From Nocardia sp. CY41 (GTDB lineage Bacteria; Actinomycetota; Actinomycetes; Mycobacteriales; Mycobacteriaceae), in contig NZ_VUOS01000005.1 of NCBI RefSeq assembly GCF_009829325.1, positions 248,001-312,000 on the forward strand: DNA of 64,000 nt, given 5' to 3'. Of this stretch, positions 42,601 through 51,200 are shown piece after piece. The notes below the pieces were generated by a model. That model did not search any database and was not told the DNA's origin. It worked only from the letters and a program-made list of their open reading frames with translations. Each line of letters begins with the position of its first letter. Position 1 is the stretch's first letter. Made by a program: the position numbers and the translations under genes.

Positions 42601-43922
42601 CGCTGGAATTCCGTCGACGAGTCAACGGGGAGTTCGGTCACGACCTGCCCGTCGCGCAGCTTCTCGGCGGAGCCTCGGTCGATGATATCGTGGCGCTGGT
42701 CCGCGCGCACCCGCCGATCCTGGCGAGCACGGGTACACCGGCACGCCCTTCGTCCTCCACGCGACCAGACGTGCCGCGCCCAGCGCGTCCAGCGCAGGCC
42801 ACGAAGCCCGTGGACATCACCGAGCGTGCGCGGCTGGCAGCCGCGCAGGCAGTGCCGGTCGATCTGGATCCCGACCGAATGCGCTCCGCACGCGCGGATC
42901 TGGATACCTTCGGGCTGCGAGCGATGATGGAGACTTTGGATCCGGTGTTGCGGGATGGCGCCGTCCACACCGCGGACGAGATCGCCACACGTCTGGAATT
43001 CGCACCGCGACATCGGTGGTTGCTACAGCGCTGGCTCGATGAGCTCACAGCACACGGTCATCTCGACCACGCCCCGGCGCACGGCTATCGCGCCGCCGGT
43101 CCGGTGCCGACCCCGGCTCGTCCCGACCTGTTCACGGTGTGCGCCGACCTGGGCTACTCGCCCGAGTTCGCGACCTTCCTCCAGCGGTCCGACGAGCATC
43201 TGACCGAACTGGCCCAGGACCGCGTGCGCGTCCAAGAGTTGTTGTTCCCCGACGGCGACATGCTCACCGCCGAAGCCGCGTATCGCGACAACATCATCAG
43301 TAGCTATCTCAATACCGCCGCCCGCGAGATCGTGGCGGGCATAGCCGAGCGACTGGAACGCGACCGATCGCCGATCCGGATCCTCGAACTGGGTGCCGGT
43401 ATCGGCGGCACAACCAACGATGTCCTGGCCGGACTGTCGGGTCTAACCGTGGACTACCACTTCACCGACCTGTCGACCTTCTTCCTCGCGGCGGCGCAGA
43501 AGCGGTTCGCCGAGTATCCGTGGATCCGCTACGGGATCATGGATCTCAATACCGACCTCGGTGAGCAGCCGCCCTACGACATCGTGATCGCGGCCAACGT
43601 GGTGCACAACGCGCACCACATCGGGAAGACGCTTCGCCAGCTGCACGACCTGCTCAACCCCGGTGGCGCGGTGGTTTTCATCGAGGCGTGCCGGGCGAAC
43701 TTCCAGCTGCTGACATCGATGAAGTTCCTGATGTCGGCCGGCCCCGGTCAACCGCATCCCGGCAGTTCCGATATCCGAGCCGGGGCCAGGATCTTCCTCA
43801 CCGAAGACGAGTGGCGTGATCAGCTCGGCGAATCCGGGTTCACCCCCATGCTGGTGCTGCCCGACGCCGATCATCCGATGCACATGCTCGACCAGCGGAT
43901 CTTCGCCGCGGTCCGCGACTGA
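39621..43922 (+). CDS. nbtC: type I PKS, AT-KR-ACP with C-terminal methyltransferase
   Basis: A ~1433-aa PKS that needs NbtB as ketosynthase. Domains: acyltransferase (FVFPGQGGQRPGMG ~107; GHSQGEIAAAYVSG ~192), ketoreductase (IIGGTGNLGLEF ~706; active-site region SSMAATIGG and VYAAAN ~848), ACP (IGLDSLQALEFR ~987), then ~400 residues with a winged-helix part (FGLRAMMETLDPVL) and a SAM methyltransferase (LELGAGIGGTTNDVLAGL ~1257). There is no DH or ER, so the product would be a 3-hydroxyacyl chain; the methyltransferase would add an alpha-methyl. The GHSQG motif hints at a methylmalonyl preference. GTG at 39621 is the likely start; its upstream signal is weak. Confidence 0.9.
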   Translation: MRSATISDYRLPDGTIPVLLSGDTPDLLRDEAAAILSYVTDRPEVAPRRVAEMLFRTRVARRHRAVAMVTGRDDLATALRAVAQGTAHPAVVRNASPATPRKRAFVFPGQGGQRPGMGRLYYEHSPAFRAEADRCDVIFHELFGESPLTYVLDADFPADDSARIVQPALFLQMAALAAMWRAVGIEPDVTIGHSQGEIAAAYVSGKMTLADAILVVGTRAHAVDEIASDDYAMAVVAADRDECEDLLARRSGWAQLSVINAPHMVGISGDRGTVHDVVDTLTERGTFARVIRVRYPAHTSAINRLGDDVRDAVRSRLGSRYFHETKIECIGATLGRPITSDLPVDEYWFWNLRNIVRFDKAIAAAVAQQVDTFVELAEHPTLQLSIQENLSVAAAEHNTTVTGTSSRTATDLSEFARNLAVLATSDADYSWDRLRTGSETTIPLPLPDFPNVRMNELRLWLPYNSPSAVPAGPVTPPAEHAASSVTEQVPGNPGDAVTPAQLLVEDWVRLVQRSLVPPRRLGLIDHSGACAELASALCAEAENYGATARMIDIENDDDSGHVDTVVVLLANPGPLDDHDAVARTADFFGLRSWWPSLGSEVTDCWLLTAGGETVVAEDAPPHPVHAAASAGFRCIGAEYPGVAFRHLDLPPEQARPDAVGAIIAAIHTAGEPELAVRGDSLYAKRLVEVERMTPDSAATAPENVVIIGGTGNLGLEFCDHFSRHGARRITLVGRSGETAATADRLARIRRTGAADIRTIRCDVRDKSAVSRMAQELRATPTDLIIHAAVDYSDIELAQITSEKADQALRTKVLGIAQVLDVLPRAENCRVLLCSSMAATIGGRGQVVYAAANRMLDAMAHRLRAEGLDCVSVQWGQWTVHLDLGAAGAAKLAGAGVVPMDPADAIALGSNGTHTNAIVAAFDWSRARPALEAYGYGPLLSQLAAPADADHAPAGGEDLPRRMVKLLAEVIGVDRVTTIDTSVPMVAIGLDSLQALEFRRRVNGEFGHDLPVAQLLGGASVDDIVALVRAHPPILASTGTPARPSSSTRPDVPRPARPAQATKPVDITERARLAAAQAVPVDLDPDRMRSARADLDTFGLRAMMETLDPVLRDGAVHTADEIATRLEFAPRHRWLLQRWLDELTAHGHLDHAPAHGYRAAGPVPTPARPDLFTVCADLGYSPEFATFLQRSDEHLTELAQDRVRVQELLFPDGDMLTAEAAYRDNIISSYLNTAAREIVAGIAERLERDRSPIRILELGAGIGGTTNDVLAGLSGLTVDYHFTDLSTFFLAAAQKRFAEYPWIRYGIMDLNTDLGEQPPYDIVIAANVVHNAHHIGKTLRQLHDLLNPGGAVVFIEACRANFQLLTSMKFLMSAGPGQPHPGSSDIRAGARIFLTEDEWRDQLGESGFTPMLVLPDADHPMHMLDQRIFAAVRD

Positions 43923-43958
43923 GGAGCAAGGAGCCCAGCGGACTGCCCTCGGCTCCTT

Positions 43959-43997
43959 CGCGGTGTCCCAGCCGATCTGATCGGCTGGGACACCGCG
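43959..43997. terminator. terminator after nbtC
   Basis: Perfect 18-bp stem CGCGGTGTCCCAGCCGAT and its complement around a CTG loop, 36 bp after the nbtC stop and just before the end of the convergent adenylation-like gene. It likely serves both genes. Confidence 0.8.
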
Positions 43998-44011
43998 GTC
44001 ATGCCGCCTGA

Positions 44012-45190
44012 TCAGGAACGGCGCGCACAGCAAGCGCATACCAGCCAGCCGTCCGCGGTCCAGCAGGCACGATCGCCGGTTCGGAACAATCGGCCCTCCG
44101 GCAGGAACGGGTCGTTCACGAACCGGTCCGGAGCGGACGGATTCCCGCCCTCGGCGCCGAGCGCGGCGCCGCCCACGTAGACCTCGCCGACCACTCCGGG
44201 CGGGACCGGTCGCCGGGCCTCGTCCAAGACCAGCACTCTGGCGCCTGAGATCGGCCTCGTGCGTCCGGTTCCGTCCAGCGAGCCGCGCGTCACCGTACCG
44301 GCGTACGCGGACGCCGTATAGCCGAACGTGGCGATCGACGCCGGCGACTGGGCGGCGAGTCGGCCGGGACGCAGTGGCCCGGGGCAGACCCCGGTGACAT
44401 CCCAGCGCCGTACCGTCGGCAACTCGGCGCCGGTGGCAGCGATGCGTTCGACCGCAGTCACATCAGCGGTAACGTGGGTGACCGCGTGTGTCGCGATGAG
44501 TTCGACCACCGTGTTCGGGTCACCCCACTGCGACGGCGTGGCGACGACCGCCGTCGCACCGTCCGCGAGCGCGGCCAGCAGCTCGACGGCCAGCTGAGCG
44601 TCGCTCCACCCCGCGGCGAGCAGCCGCACGTCGGCGCAACCCCACGCGCGGTCGGATTCTCGGTACCGGCGTTCGGCGGCGATGGTACGGCGGTCCTCGA
44701 CGGCCACGCCCAGTGCCGAACCGGTCAGCACGGCGGTCTCCGGGGCGACGCCGGCGACGGCCGTGGCGCCCTCGGCGAGCAGGGCCACCAGTCGGACCAA
44801 GCGGTCGATGGACGCGTTCGCCGACGCGCTGCCCACTGCGGGCATATCCAGCAGTGTGAAGAAATCGCTATAGGTGAGACGCACTGTGCCGCAGCGGATG
44901 GCGGTACGGATGCCGGGAATCATCCGAGCCCGGCGAACCATGTCGGCAATGCCCGGCACCTCGGGCAATTCGACACCGGTGGCCCATTCGTCGAGCACCC
45001 GCCGTCGCTCGTCAGCGGTCAGCACAACCGGCTCGCCGGCGAGTTCGGCGGGGGCCGGCTCGGCGGGTCCCCGGGCCGCGAAGGTGTCCACCCCGGCTCT
45101 CGCGTCGATGCCGGCACCGTGCCCGGCCCGCACCGGGCGCACCAGCGAGTGGGCAACGGGCGCGCGGCCACCGCGCAGCTTCGAAAGCAT
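44012..45190 (-). CDS. degenerate, truncated adenylation-domain-like protein
   Basis: A 392-aa protein that aligns loosely with NRPS adenylation domains but lacks the essentials. There is no SGT(T)GxPKG P-loop, the YGPTE motif is replaced by FGYTASAYAGT, and A8-A10, including the catalytic lysine, are missing. Retained parts are GVVGEVYVGGAALG (A6) and EGRLFRTGDRACWTADGW (A7). The C-terminus is CACCARRS. A good ribosome-binding site (GAGGGAG) and an iron box 136 bp upstream (shared with nbtH) suggest it is expressed. It may be a relic of a fourth NRPS or a non-catalytic helper. Confidence 0.7.
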   Translation of the reverse strand: MLSKLRGGRAPVAHSLVRPVRAGHGAGIDARAGVDTFAARGPAEPAPAELAGEPVVLTADERRRVLDEWATGVELPEVPGIADMVRRARMIPGIRTAIRCGTVRLTYSDFFTLLDMPAVGSASANASIDRLVRLVALLAEGATAVAGVAPETAVLTGSALGVAVEDRRTIAAERRYRESDRAWGCADVRLLAAGWSDAQLAVELLAALADGATAVVATPSQWGDPNTVVELIATHAVTHVTADVTAVERIAATGAELPTVRRWDVTGVCPGPLRPGRLAAQSPASIATFGYTASAYAGTVTRGSLDGTGRTRPISGARVLVLDEARRPVPPGVVGEVYVGGAALGAEGGNPSAPDRFVNDPFLPEGRLFRTGDRACWTADGWLVCACCARRS

Positions 45191-45325
45191 GTGTCTCCCT
45201 CACCCGAATCACGGCACCGCACCGGGGCCCGCGTCACTGGTATCAGCGGAAACAGCCGCTGAGACGCGATCCGACGGTATGCGCTTCGACTCCCTGGCCG
45301 AGCGGCGCAACCACCCGATGCGGCA

Positions 45326-45344
45326 TTAGCATAGGGTAACCTTA
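45326..45344. promoter_or_regulatory. IdeR iron box between the adenylation-like gene and nbtH
   Basis: TTAGCATAGGGTAACCTTA matches about 15 of 19 consensus positions. It is 66 bp before nbtH and 136 bp before the divergent gene, so both may be iron-repressed. Confidence 0.75.
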
Positions 45345-45409
45345 CCGGTGACCGGAGACCCAGTACTGCGGCCGAACCTGACAGTGACGACCGAGGAGCC
45401 GCCGACACG

Positions 45410-46075
45410 ATGAATCCGACCGGAACGCCGTACGTTCTCAAGCGAGAACTGACCGATATTCCCGACGATGTCCGCGCCGCCCCGGCGCCGGTGATTCCCG
45501 CTTTCCCCGAGCCGTTCGGTCTGCGCGTGGCCGATCCCGACAGCGACGATCCCGCGACGATCGCCGAATGGATGTCCCTCCCGCACCTGGCCGAGACATG
45601 GGAACAGGCATGGCCTGCAGAGCGCAGACGCGCCGACATCGCCGCGCAACTCGCCGGAACGTACTCGCGGCCATGCATTGTCAGCTTCGACTTCGCAGCC
45701 ATCGACCTGCCCGAACTCGGCCGCCGCGAGGTCGCCTACGTGGAGCTGTACCGGACGGCGAAGGACGAGTGCGCTCGGTTCTACCATGCCGACCCGCGAG
45801 ACATGGGTTTTCACATCGCGACCGCGGACCAGAACCTGATCGGCCGAGGCGTCATGTCGAAGTGGATCGGCCTTCTGGCCGAGGGGATCTGGGCCGCTGA
45901 ACCGGAATGCCGCCACCTGATGGGCGATCCGGACTATCAGAACATCCCGGTACGCAAGGCTCTGGCCAAGAACGGCTGGGTGGAGCTGGGCGAGTTCGAT
46001 GTGCGTCCCGGCCGCCGGATCGCTCTGTGTACGCTACCGCGCGAGCCGCAGGACGTACCGGCGATCCGGCGCTGA
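45410..46075 (+). CDS. nbtH: lysine N6-acyltransferase (MbtK-like GNAT)
   Basis: A 221-aa acyltransferase that would acylate the N6-hydroxyl-amine of lysine during siderophore assembly. It has the siderophore-GNAT features: WMSLPHLAETWEQAWPAE, VAYVELYRTAKDECARFYHA, RDMGFHIATADQNLIGRGVM, and LMGDPDYQNIPVRKALAKNG with the C-terminal YQN-VR block shared with MbtK, IucB and RhbD. The start follows GGAGCC. It is convergent with nbtG, with a 10-bp gap, and has an iron box upstream. Confidence 0.9.
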   Translation: MNPTGTPYVLKRELTDIPDDVRAAPAPVIPAFPEPFGLRVADPDSDDPATIAEWMSLPHLAETWEQAWPAERRRADIAAQLAGTYSRPCIVSFDFAAIDLPELGRREVAYVELYRTAKDECARFYHADPRDMGFHIATADQNLIGRGVMSKWIGLLAEGIWAAEPECRHLMGDPDYQNIPVRKALAKNGWVELGEFDVRPGRRIALCTLPREPQDVPAIRR

Positions 46076-46085
46076 CCACCCGCGT

Positions 46086-47393
46086 CTACCGACCGGCCGA
46101 ACGTTCCCGTGTGCGCACGGCTACCGAGCGCGCACGGGCCGGCCCCGCCTGCAACACCCGATCCGAAAGTTCCCCCAGGCAACTGAGATTCGGGAATCCG
46201 GGCCCCTGCGCAAGGCCGGCCAGATTCGGCAGATAGAGCTTGGCGTCGAGGCCGGTCACCGCCAGGTCGTGGCCGATCGCCGCTTCGATCCGCGGCTGCG
46301 TGATGGGGCCACCGATCGCGAGTTCCACCAGATCCGCGGCGTCGACATCGAACATCTCCAGGAACCACAGCGGTTGACCGCCGGTCGCGTCCACCACCAG
46401 ATCGAAGACATGCACTCGATCCGGGCGCCCCTCGTTGCGCAACGTCAGCGCGACGCCCTCGTCTTGCTCCGCGACCCGCACGACACGCCCTTGCAAGTGA
46501 TGAACCCGATTGTCGCCTAACAAATTCTCCTGCACGCGCACCGAGAACACACCCCGGTCGGTGCGCCGGACGACGTCCCGCCGTTCTTCTATGCTCAACC
46601 CCCGCCATTTGGCCGGATCACTGTACAGCGAATTCTCGAAATAGCTCTCGCCGCGGGTGTAGATCGTGGCGGCGGGCGAGATCACCGAGACGGTCAATAC
46701 GTCGTGCCGGACCAACTCGTCCATCGCGGAGCCCGCGGTCTCGCCGCCGCCGATCACGGCCGCTCGCGACGAAACCGGTAACCGGCGACGACCGACCAGG
46801 TCCCAGAAGTCGGCGATGCTGAGCACTTTCGGATGAGTGGCCAGCGCACGCCTGCTGTCACCCGGCCCGGTGATCATCAGCCGATCCGCATCGATCACGG
46901 ACGCGACGCCGTCCGCGTCGACCACCGAGACCAGCCAGCCGTCGGCCGCCGCGGCGATCTTGCGCACCGCCCCCGGCACGATCTCGACCTCGGCCTTCTT
47001 CGCGACCCACTGCAAATACTTGGCCCAGACATGATGGTGCGGATTGGGGCGGCCGCGGTCGATCCATTCGGCGTACGTGCCGCGATCGATGAGAAACGAC
47101 GTCCAACCGAACGCCATCATCGCCTCGTTGATCGCGCGGTTGTGCCCGCGTGCCCAGGTGGAGTGGTACGGAAAACCCACGTCCTTTTCGGGGCTGGTGC
47201 CCAGCCGGTGCTGACCGTCGGTCCAGCCACCGGTGGGCAACCAATTGCCGCCCACCGCATGCGGTTCCACGACGACCACTTGCGGCGCAGGCAGGCCGAG
47301 CTCGCGCAGGACGTATGCCTTCGCCGCGACGGCCATGGCCTTCGGACCCGCACCGACCACCAGAAGTCTGTCCACCGGTTCTCCCATCTTCAT
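46086..47393 (-). CDS. nbtG: lysine N6-hydroxylase (MbtG-like flavin monooxygenase)
   Basis: A ~435-aa NAD(P)H/FAD-dependent N-hydroxylating monooxygenase making the hydroxamate. The FAD motif is near the N-terminus (LLVVGAGPKAMAVAAKAYVL), followed by VGGNWLPTGGWTDGQHRLGT, a conserved substrate/flavin segment of MbtG, a second dinucleotide motif AAVIGGGETAGSAMDELV (~215) and LPNLAGLAQGPGFPNLSCLG near the end. The start is the ATG at 47393 or 47387; a TTG at 47471 would overlap the iron box region. The gene is divergent from the siderophore-interacting protein across an almost perfect half iron box. Confidence 0.93.
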   Translation of the reverse strand: MKMGEPVDRLLVVGAGPKAMAVAAKAYVLRELGLPAPQVVVVEPHAVGGNWLPTGGWTDGQHRLGTSPEKDVGFPYHSTWARGHNRAINEAMMAFGWTSFLIDRGTYAEWIDRGRPNPHHHVWAKYLQWVAKKAEVEIVPGAVRKIAAAADGWLVSVVDADGVASVIDADRLMITGPGDSRRALATHPKVLSIADFWDLVGRRRLPVSSRAAVIGGGETAGSAMDELVRHDVLTVSVISPAATIYTRGESYFENSLYSDPAKWRGLSIEERRDVVRRTDRGVFSVRVQENLLGDNRVHHLQGRVVRVAEQDEGVALTLRNEGRPDRVHVFDLVVDATGGQPLWFLEMFDVDAADLVELAIGGPITQPRIEAAIGHDLAVTGLDAKLYLPNLAGLAQGPGFPNLSCLGELSDRVLQAGPARARSVAVRTRERSAGR

Positions 47394-47472
47394 CCCAGCC
47401 ACCGGATCGGCCCCGGCCGCGAAGCGGATCGTCTGTGCCGCCGCCGACAGGACAGCTGACAAGACTTCCAAG

Positions 47473-47491
47473 TATACTTAGGCTAACCTTA
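47473..47491. promoter_or_regulatory. IdeR iron box between nbtG and the siderophore-interacting protein gene
   Basis: TATACTTAGGCTAACCTTA contains the uninterrupted core TAGGCTAACCT. It ends five bases before the ATG at 47497, so the plus-strand transcript is probably leaderless. Confidence 0.8.
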
Positions 47492-47496
47492 ATCGC

Positions 47497-48204
47497 ATGG
47501 GTAAAGGAACCAACGGCGTCATGTTGAAGCTGTGGCGCGCCGACGACTATCGACTGCGCGTCACCTCGACGGAGAGCATCACCGACAAATATGTGCGGAT
47601 CGGCTTCGCCGCGGGCGGTCTGCTCGCCGACCATCCGGTCCACCCCACGCAGTTCATCCGGCTGTGGATCCCCGACGCGGTCACCGACAAGTTGCACCAT
47701 CGTGCGTACACCCTGGTGGATCAGGACCCCGCGGCCGACCACTTCTATATCGAATTCGCTTTGCACGGCGGCCCGGCCAGCGCGTGGGCACAGCGCGCGG
47801 CGGTCGGCGAGGAAATCGAGGCTTCCGTGCTGGGCTCGAAGTTTCAGCTGCCGGAGATCGTTCCCAGCGAGTACATCATTTTCGGCGACACCGCCTCGCT
47901 GCCCGCGATCAACTCGCTGCTCGACGCGATCGGCGACGCGCCCGCGAGAGTCTGGCTGGAATGGCAGTACGAATCCGACACCTCGCTTCCGGTGCGCAAC
48001 AAGCCGCACCACCAGGTGACCTGGGTGCAGCGCATCGATGACGGAAAGCTGCTGCGCGAACAAGCACATGAGTTGGACTGCTCCAAAGATGTTTTCGCGT
48101 GGGCCGGATGCGACGGTCACACCACCCGCGCGATCGTGAAGGCTTTGAAGACAACACACCAGTTGCCGAAGACGTCGATCAAGTACCAGGCCTACTGGAA
48201 GTAG
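47497..48204 (+). CDS. siderophore-interacting FAD protein (ferric-siderophore reductase family)
   Basis: A 235-aa protein of the SIP/ViuB family, which reduces ferric siderophore in the cytosol to release iron. The FAD-binding barrel contains FIRLWIPDAVTDKLHHRAYT followed by LVDQDP (RxYT is the flavin motif). The NAD-domain part has EYIIFGDTASLPAINSLLDA, and FAWAGCDGHTTRAIVKALK lies near the C-terminus. It begins at 47497 (possibly leaderless) or at the ATG at 47521, which has AAAGGA upstream. It is divergent from nbtG and shares its iron box, tying siderophore use to synthesis. Confidence 0.9.
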   Translation: MGKGTNGVMLKLWRADDYRLRVTSTESITDKYVRIGFAAGGLLADHPVHPTQFIRLWIPDAVTDKLHHRAYTLVDQDPAADHFYIEFALHGGPASAWAQRAAVGEEIEASVLGSKFQLPEIVPSEYIIFGDTASLPAINSLLDAIGDAPARVWLEWQYESDTSLPVRNKPHHQVTWVQRIDDGKLLREQAHELDCSKDVFAWAGCDGHTTRAIVKALKTTHQLPKTSIKYQAYWK

Positions 48205-48208
48205 TTCG

Positions 48209-48237
48209 GGAGCGCCTCGCCCTTTGCGAGGCGCTCC
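48209..48237. terminator. bidirectional hairpin between SIP gene and nbtF
   Basis: 12-bp stem GGAGCGCCTCGC / GCGAGGCGCTCC with a CCTTT loop in the 44-bp convergent gap. Confidence 0.8.
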
Positions 48238-48248
48238 TCTCCCCGGCC

Positions 48249-51200
48249 TCAGGCCATACTCTGCGTCTGCGACAGCACCTCGTCGTCGCTCATCGCCGAG
48301 ACCTCCAGGTACATCTTGGCCACCTGCGCCAGCCGGTCGGCATGCGGATCCCTGCTCTGAAGTCGTTGCGCGAGTCCCGCGATGGTGCGGGCCGCGAACA
48401 TGTCGGCAACCAACGCGTGGTCGGTATCCAGCCAGTCGCGCACGCGCGCGATGACTGTCGTGGCCAGCACCGAATCACCGCCGAGCTGGAAGAAGTCGTC
48501 GTGCACGCCGACGCTGTCGACGCCGAGCACGCCCGCGACGATATCCGCGAGCGCGGCTTCCACATCCGTGCGTGGCCGACCGTCCGCCGCGTCCCCGGCG
48601 CTCGGTTCGAGCAGGGCGACCACGGCACGCCGGTCCAGCTTTCCGTTCGTCGTCAACGGCATGCGATCGAGTACCTTGATGCGGGTCGGAATCATGTAGG
48701 CGGGCAACAGGTCCGATACCGCTGCGGTGATATCCGCGGCACTACCGGTCGGTCCGGACACCGCCGCGACCAGCTTCGGTGAACCGGCGCCCACGACCGC
48801 GGCAACGGCATGGCGGACGCCATCCACCGCCCGTAATGCGGTCTCGACCTCGCCGAGTTCCACACGGTAGCCACGGATCTGCACCTGATGGTCGGCACGT
48901 CCCAAGAACTCGATGGTGCCGTCCGGCCAGTACCGAGCCAGATCCCCGGTGCGATACCAGCGCGTTCCCTCGTGTTCGACGAATCGCTCCGCCGTCCGCT
49001 CCGGATCGTTACGGTAGCCGGCCGCCACGCCGGCGCCACCCACCCAGAACTCACCCGGCACCCAGTCGGGGCAATCACGGCCGGCCGGCGAGACGACCCG
49101 GCATCGCACATTGCGCAGCGGGACGCCGAACGGCACCGTCGCCCAGTGCTCGGGAGGATCGACGACCTCACAGATGGTGTTGTGGATGGCCGTCTCGGTT
49201 GCGCCGCCCAGACCCGAGAACCGGCAACCCGGGACCTGGCGCGCGAGGCGGCGCGCCAAGTCGGCGCCGACCCAGTCGCCGCCCAGTGTCACCGCACGCA
49301 GGGAGTCACCTAGTTCCCCACCGCCGACTTCCAGGATCATGTCCAGCATGGCGGGGACACAGTTGAGAATGGAAACCCGGTGGCGGCGAAGAAGTTCGAC
49401 CCAGGAGATGGCTTCGGCGCGTTGTTCCGCGTCGAGCGCGACCACCGATGCGCCGACCGAGAACATCCCGAAGATGTCGTAGACGGAGGCGTCGAACTCC
49501 AGGGCGGACAGACCGAGTACCCGGTCGGTGGCATCGACCTCGAACCAGTCGTTCACCGCATCGATGGTGTTCATCGCCGCGCAGTGTGGTACGTCGACGC
49601 CCTTCGGCACACCCGTGGAGCCCGAGGTGAAGATGACGTAGGCGATGCCGCGCGTGTCCGGGAGCACCGGCTCCCGCAACGGGTTCGCATGTTGCCGTGC
49701 CACGGTCATCGGCACACACCGTACGTGTTCGCCCATGTCGGCACCCTCGACGGTGAGGGCGACGGCCACCTCACCCGTCCGCAGGATCTCTGCCCGCCGG
49801 GCCACCGGTTGATCGAATCCGATGGGCACGTAAGCGGCGCCCGCCGCGAGGATCCCCAGCACGGCCACGATTTGGTCCGGTCCCTTGGGCAACTGCACCG
49901 CCACGGCGTCACCGGACTCGACACCGTTGTCGCGCAACGCGCCCGCGACCGCCAACGCCTGTGCCGCCAGCTCGCGGTAGGTCCACCCGCCGTCTGCACC
50001 GTCGCGGCTCCACACCACGGCGGGCGCATCGGGCGTCGTCCGCGCGTAGTCGAACAGACCTTGGTGCAGGCAACGCCCACTGACCGGCCCGTCGGTGGCG
50101 TTGACGTGCGCGCGCACCGCCGCCTGCGCTACCGGTAGCCGGACCGGCGCCTCGGCATCCCAGCCCGCCGACCCCTCGGCCAGCCTCGCGACCGCCTCGA
50201 TGTAGCGCGCGAACATGGCGTCGATCATCCCCGCCGGGAACGCGGATTGCCGGACGTCCCAGTTGAGCAGCAGTCCGCCACGGATTTCGGTGACCTGCGC
50301 GTCCAGCAGCACCTGCGGCCCCTGCGAGATGATCCATACCGGTTCGCCGAACGTGTCGGTGACCGACTCGGCGAACAATTCGCCGAGGTTCAGCGCACTC
50401 GTGTAAACGATCGGCGCCAATACCGGCTCACCTCGGTATCGGCCGAGGTCACGCAGCACCTCCAGCCCGGAATAGGCGCTGTGCGAACCACTTTCGTGCA
50501 TACTGCGCTGCAACGACCTGGCTCGCTCGGCGACGGTCACGTTCTCGGTGACGTCCACGTCCAGCATGATCGAGGAGGTGAAGTCGCCGACCACCCGGTC
50601 GATACCAGGGTCGACCGGCTCCCGGTGAAACAGCGGCACATTCAGCAGAAACCGGCTCTGGGCCGACCAGCCGCCGATGGTTTCGGCGAATACCGCCGCC
50701 AATGCCATGGCCGGGGTGATTCCGCGCTCGTGCGCGGCGGCCGACAACCGCTTCTTCGCTTTCGGAGCCAGCCAGTGGTCGTAGCGAACCGTGCGATGCG
50801 GCTCGATGCGCTCACCGACGGGAATGGTGGGCAGTTCCGGGGCGCCCGGCAGGTCCGGCAGCCGCTGCTGCCACCATTGGCGGTCCCTTTCGCGGGCCGC
50901 GGTGTCCACCTTGCGCTCGATACGGTACCGACGGTAACTGTAAGATTGCTTCGGTAGCTGCGCTCCGTGGTACAGCTCGGCGAGATCCGCGACCAGCACC
51001 CGATAGCTCATCGCATCCCCGGCCAGCATGTCGACATCCAGATGCAGCCGGGTTCGCTCCTCCGCGAGCTGGGTGAGTGTGACGTCGAAGACCTGTCCGT
51101 TCGCGATGTCCAAGCGCTGATGGGTTTTCTGGTCGCGCAGCTGCGCCAAAGCCGCCTCGGCTGCCTCGGGCGCGTGCCGGCGCAGGTCGACCACGCTGAA

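Noticed and set aside
44012..45190. Calling the adenylation-like gene a functional salicyl-AMP ligase
   Set aside because: The ATP-binding P-loop and the catalytic C-terminal lysine region are missing.
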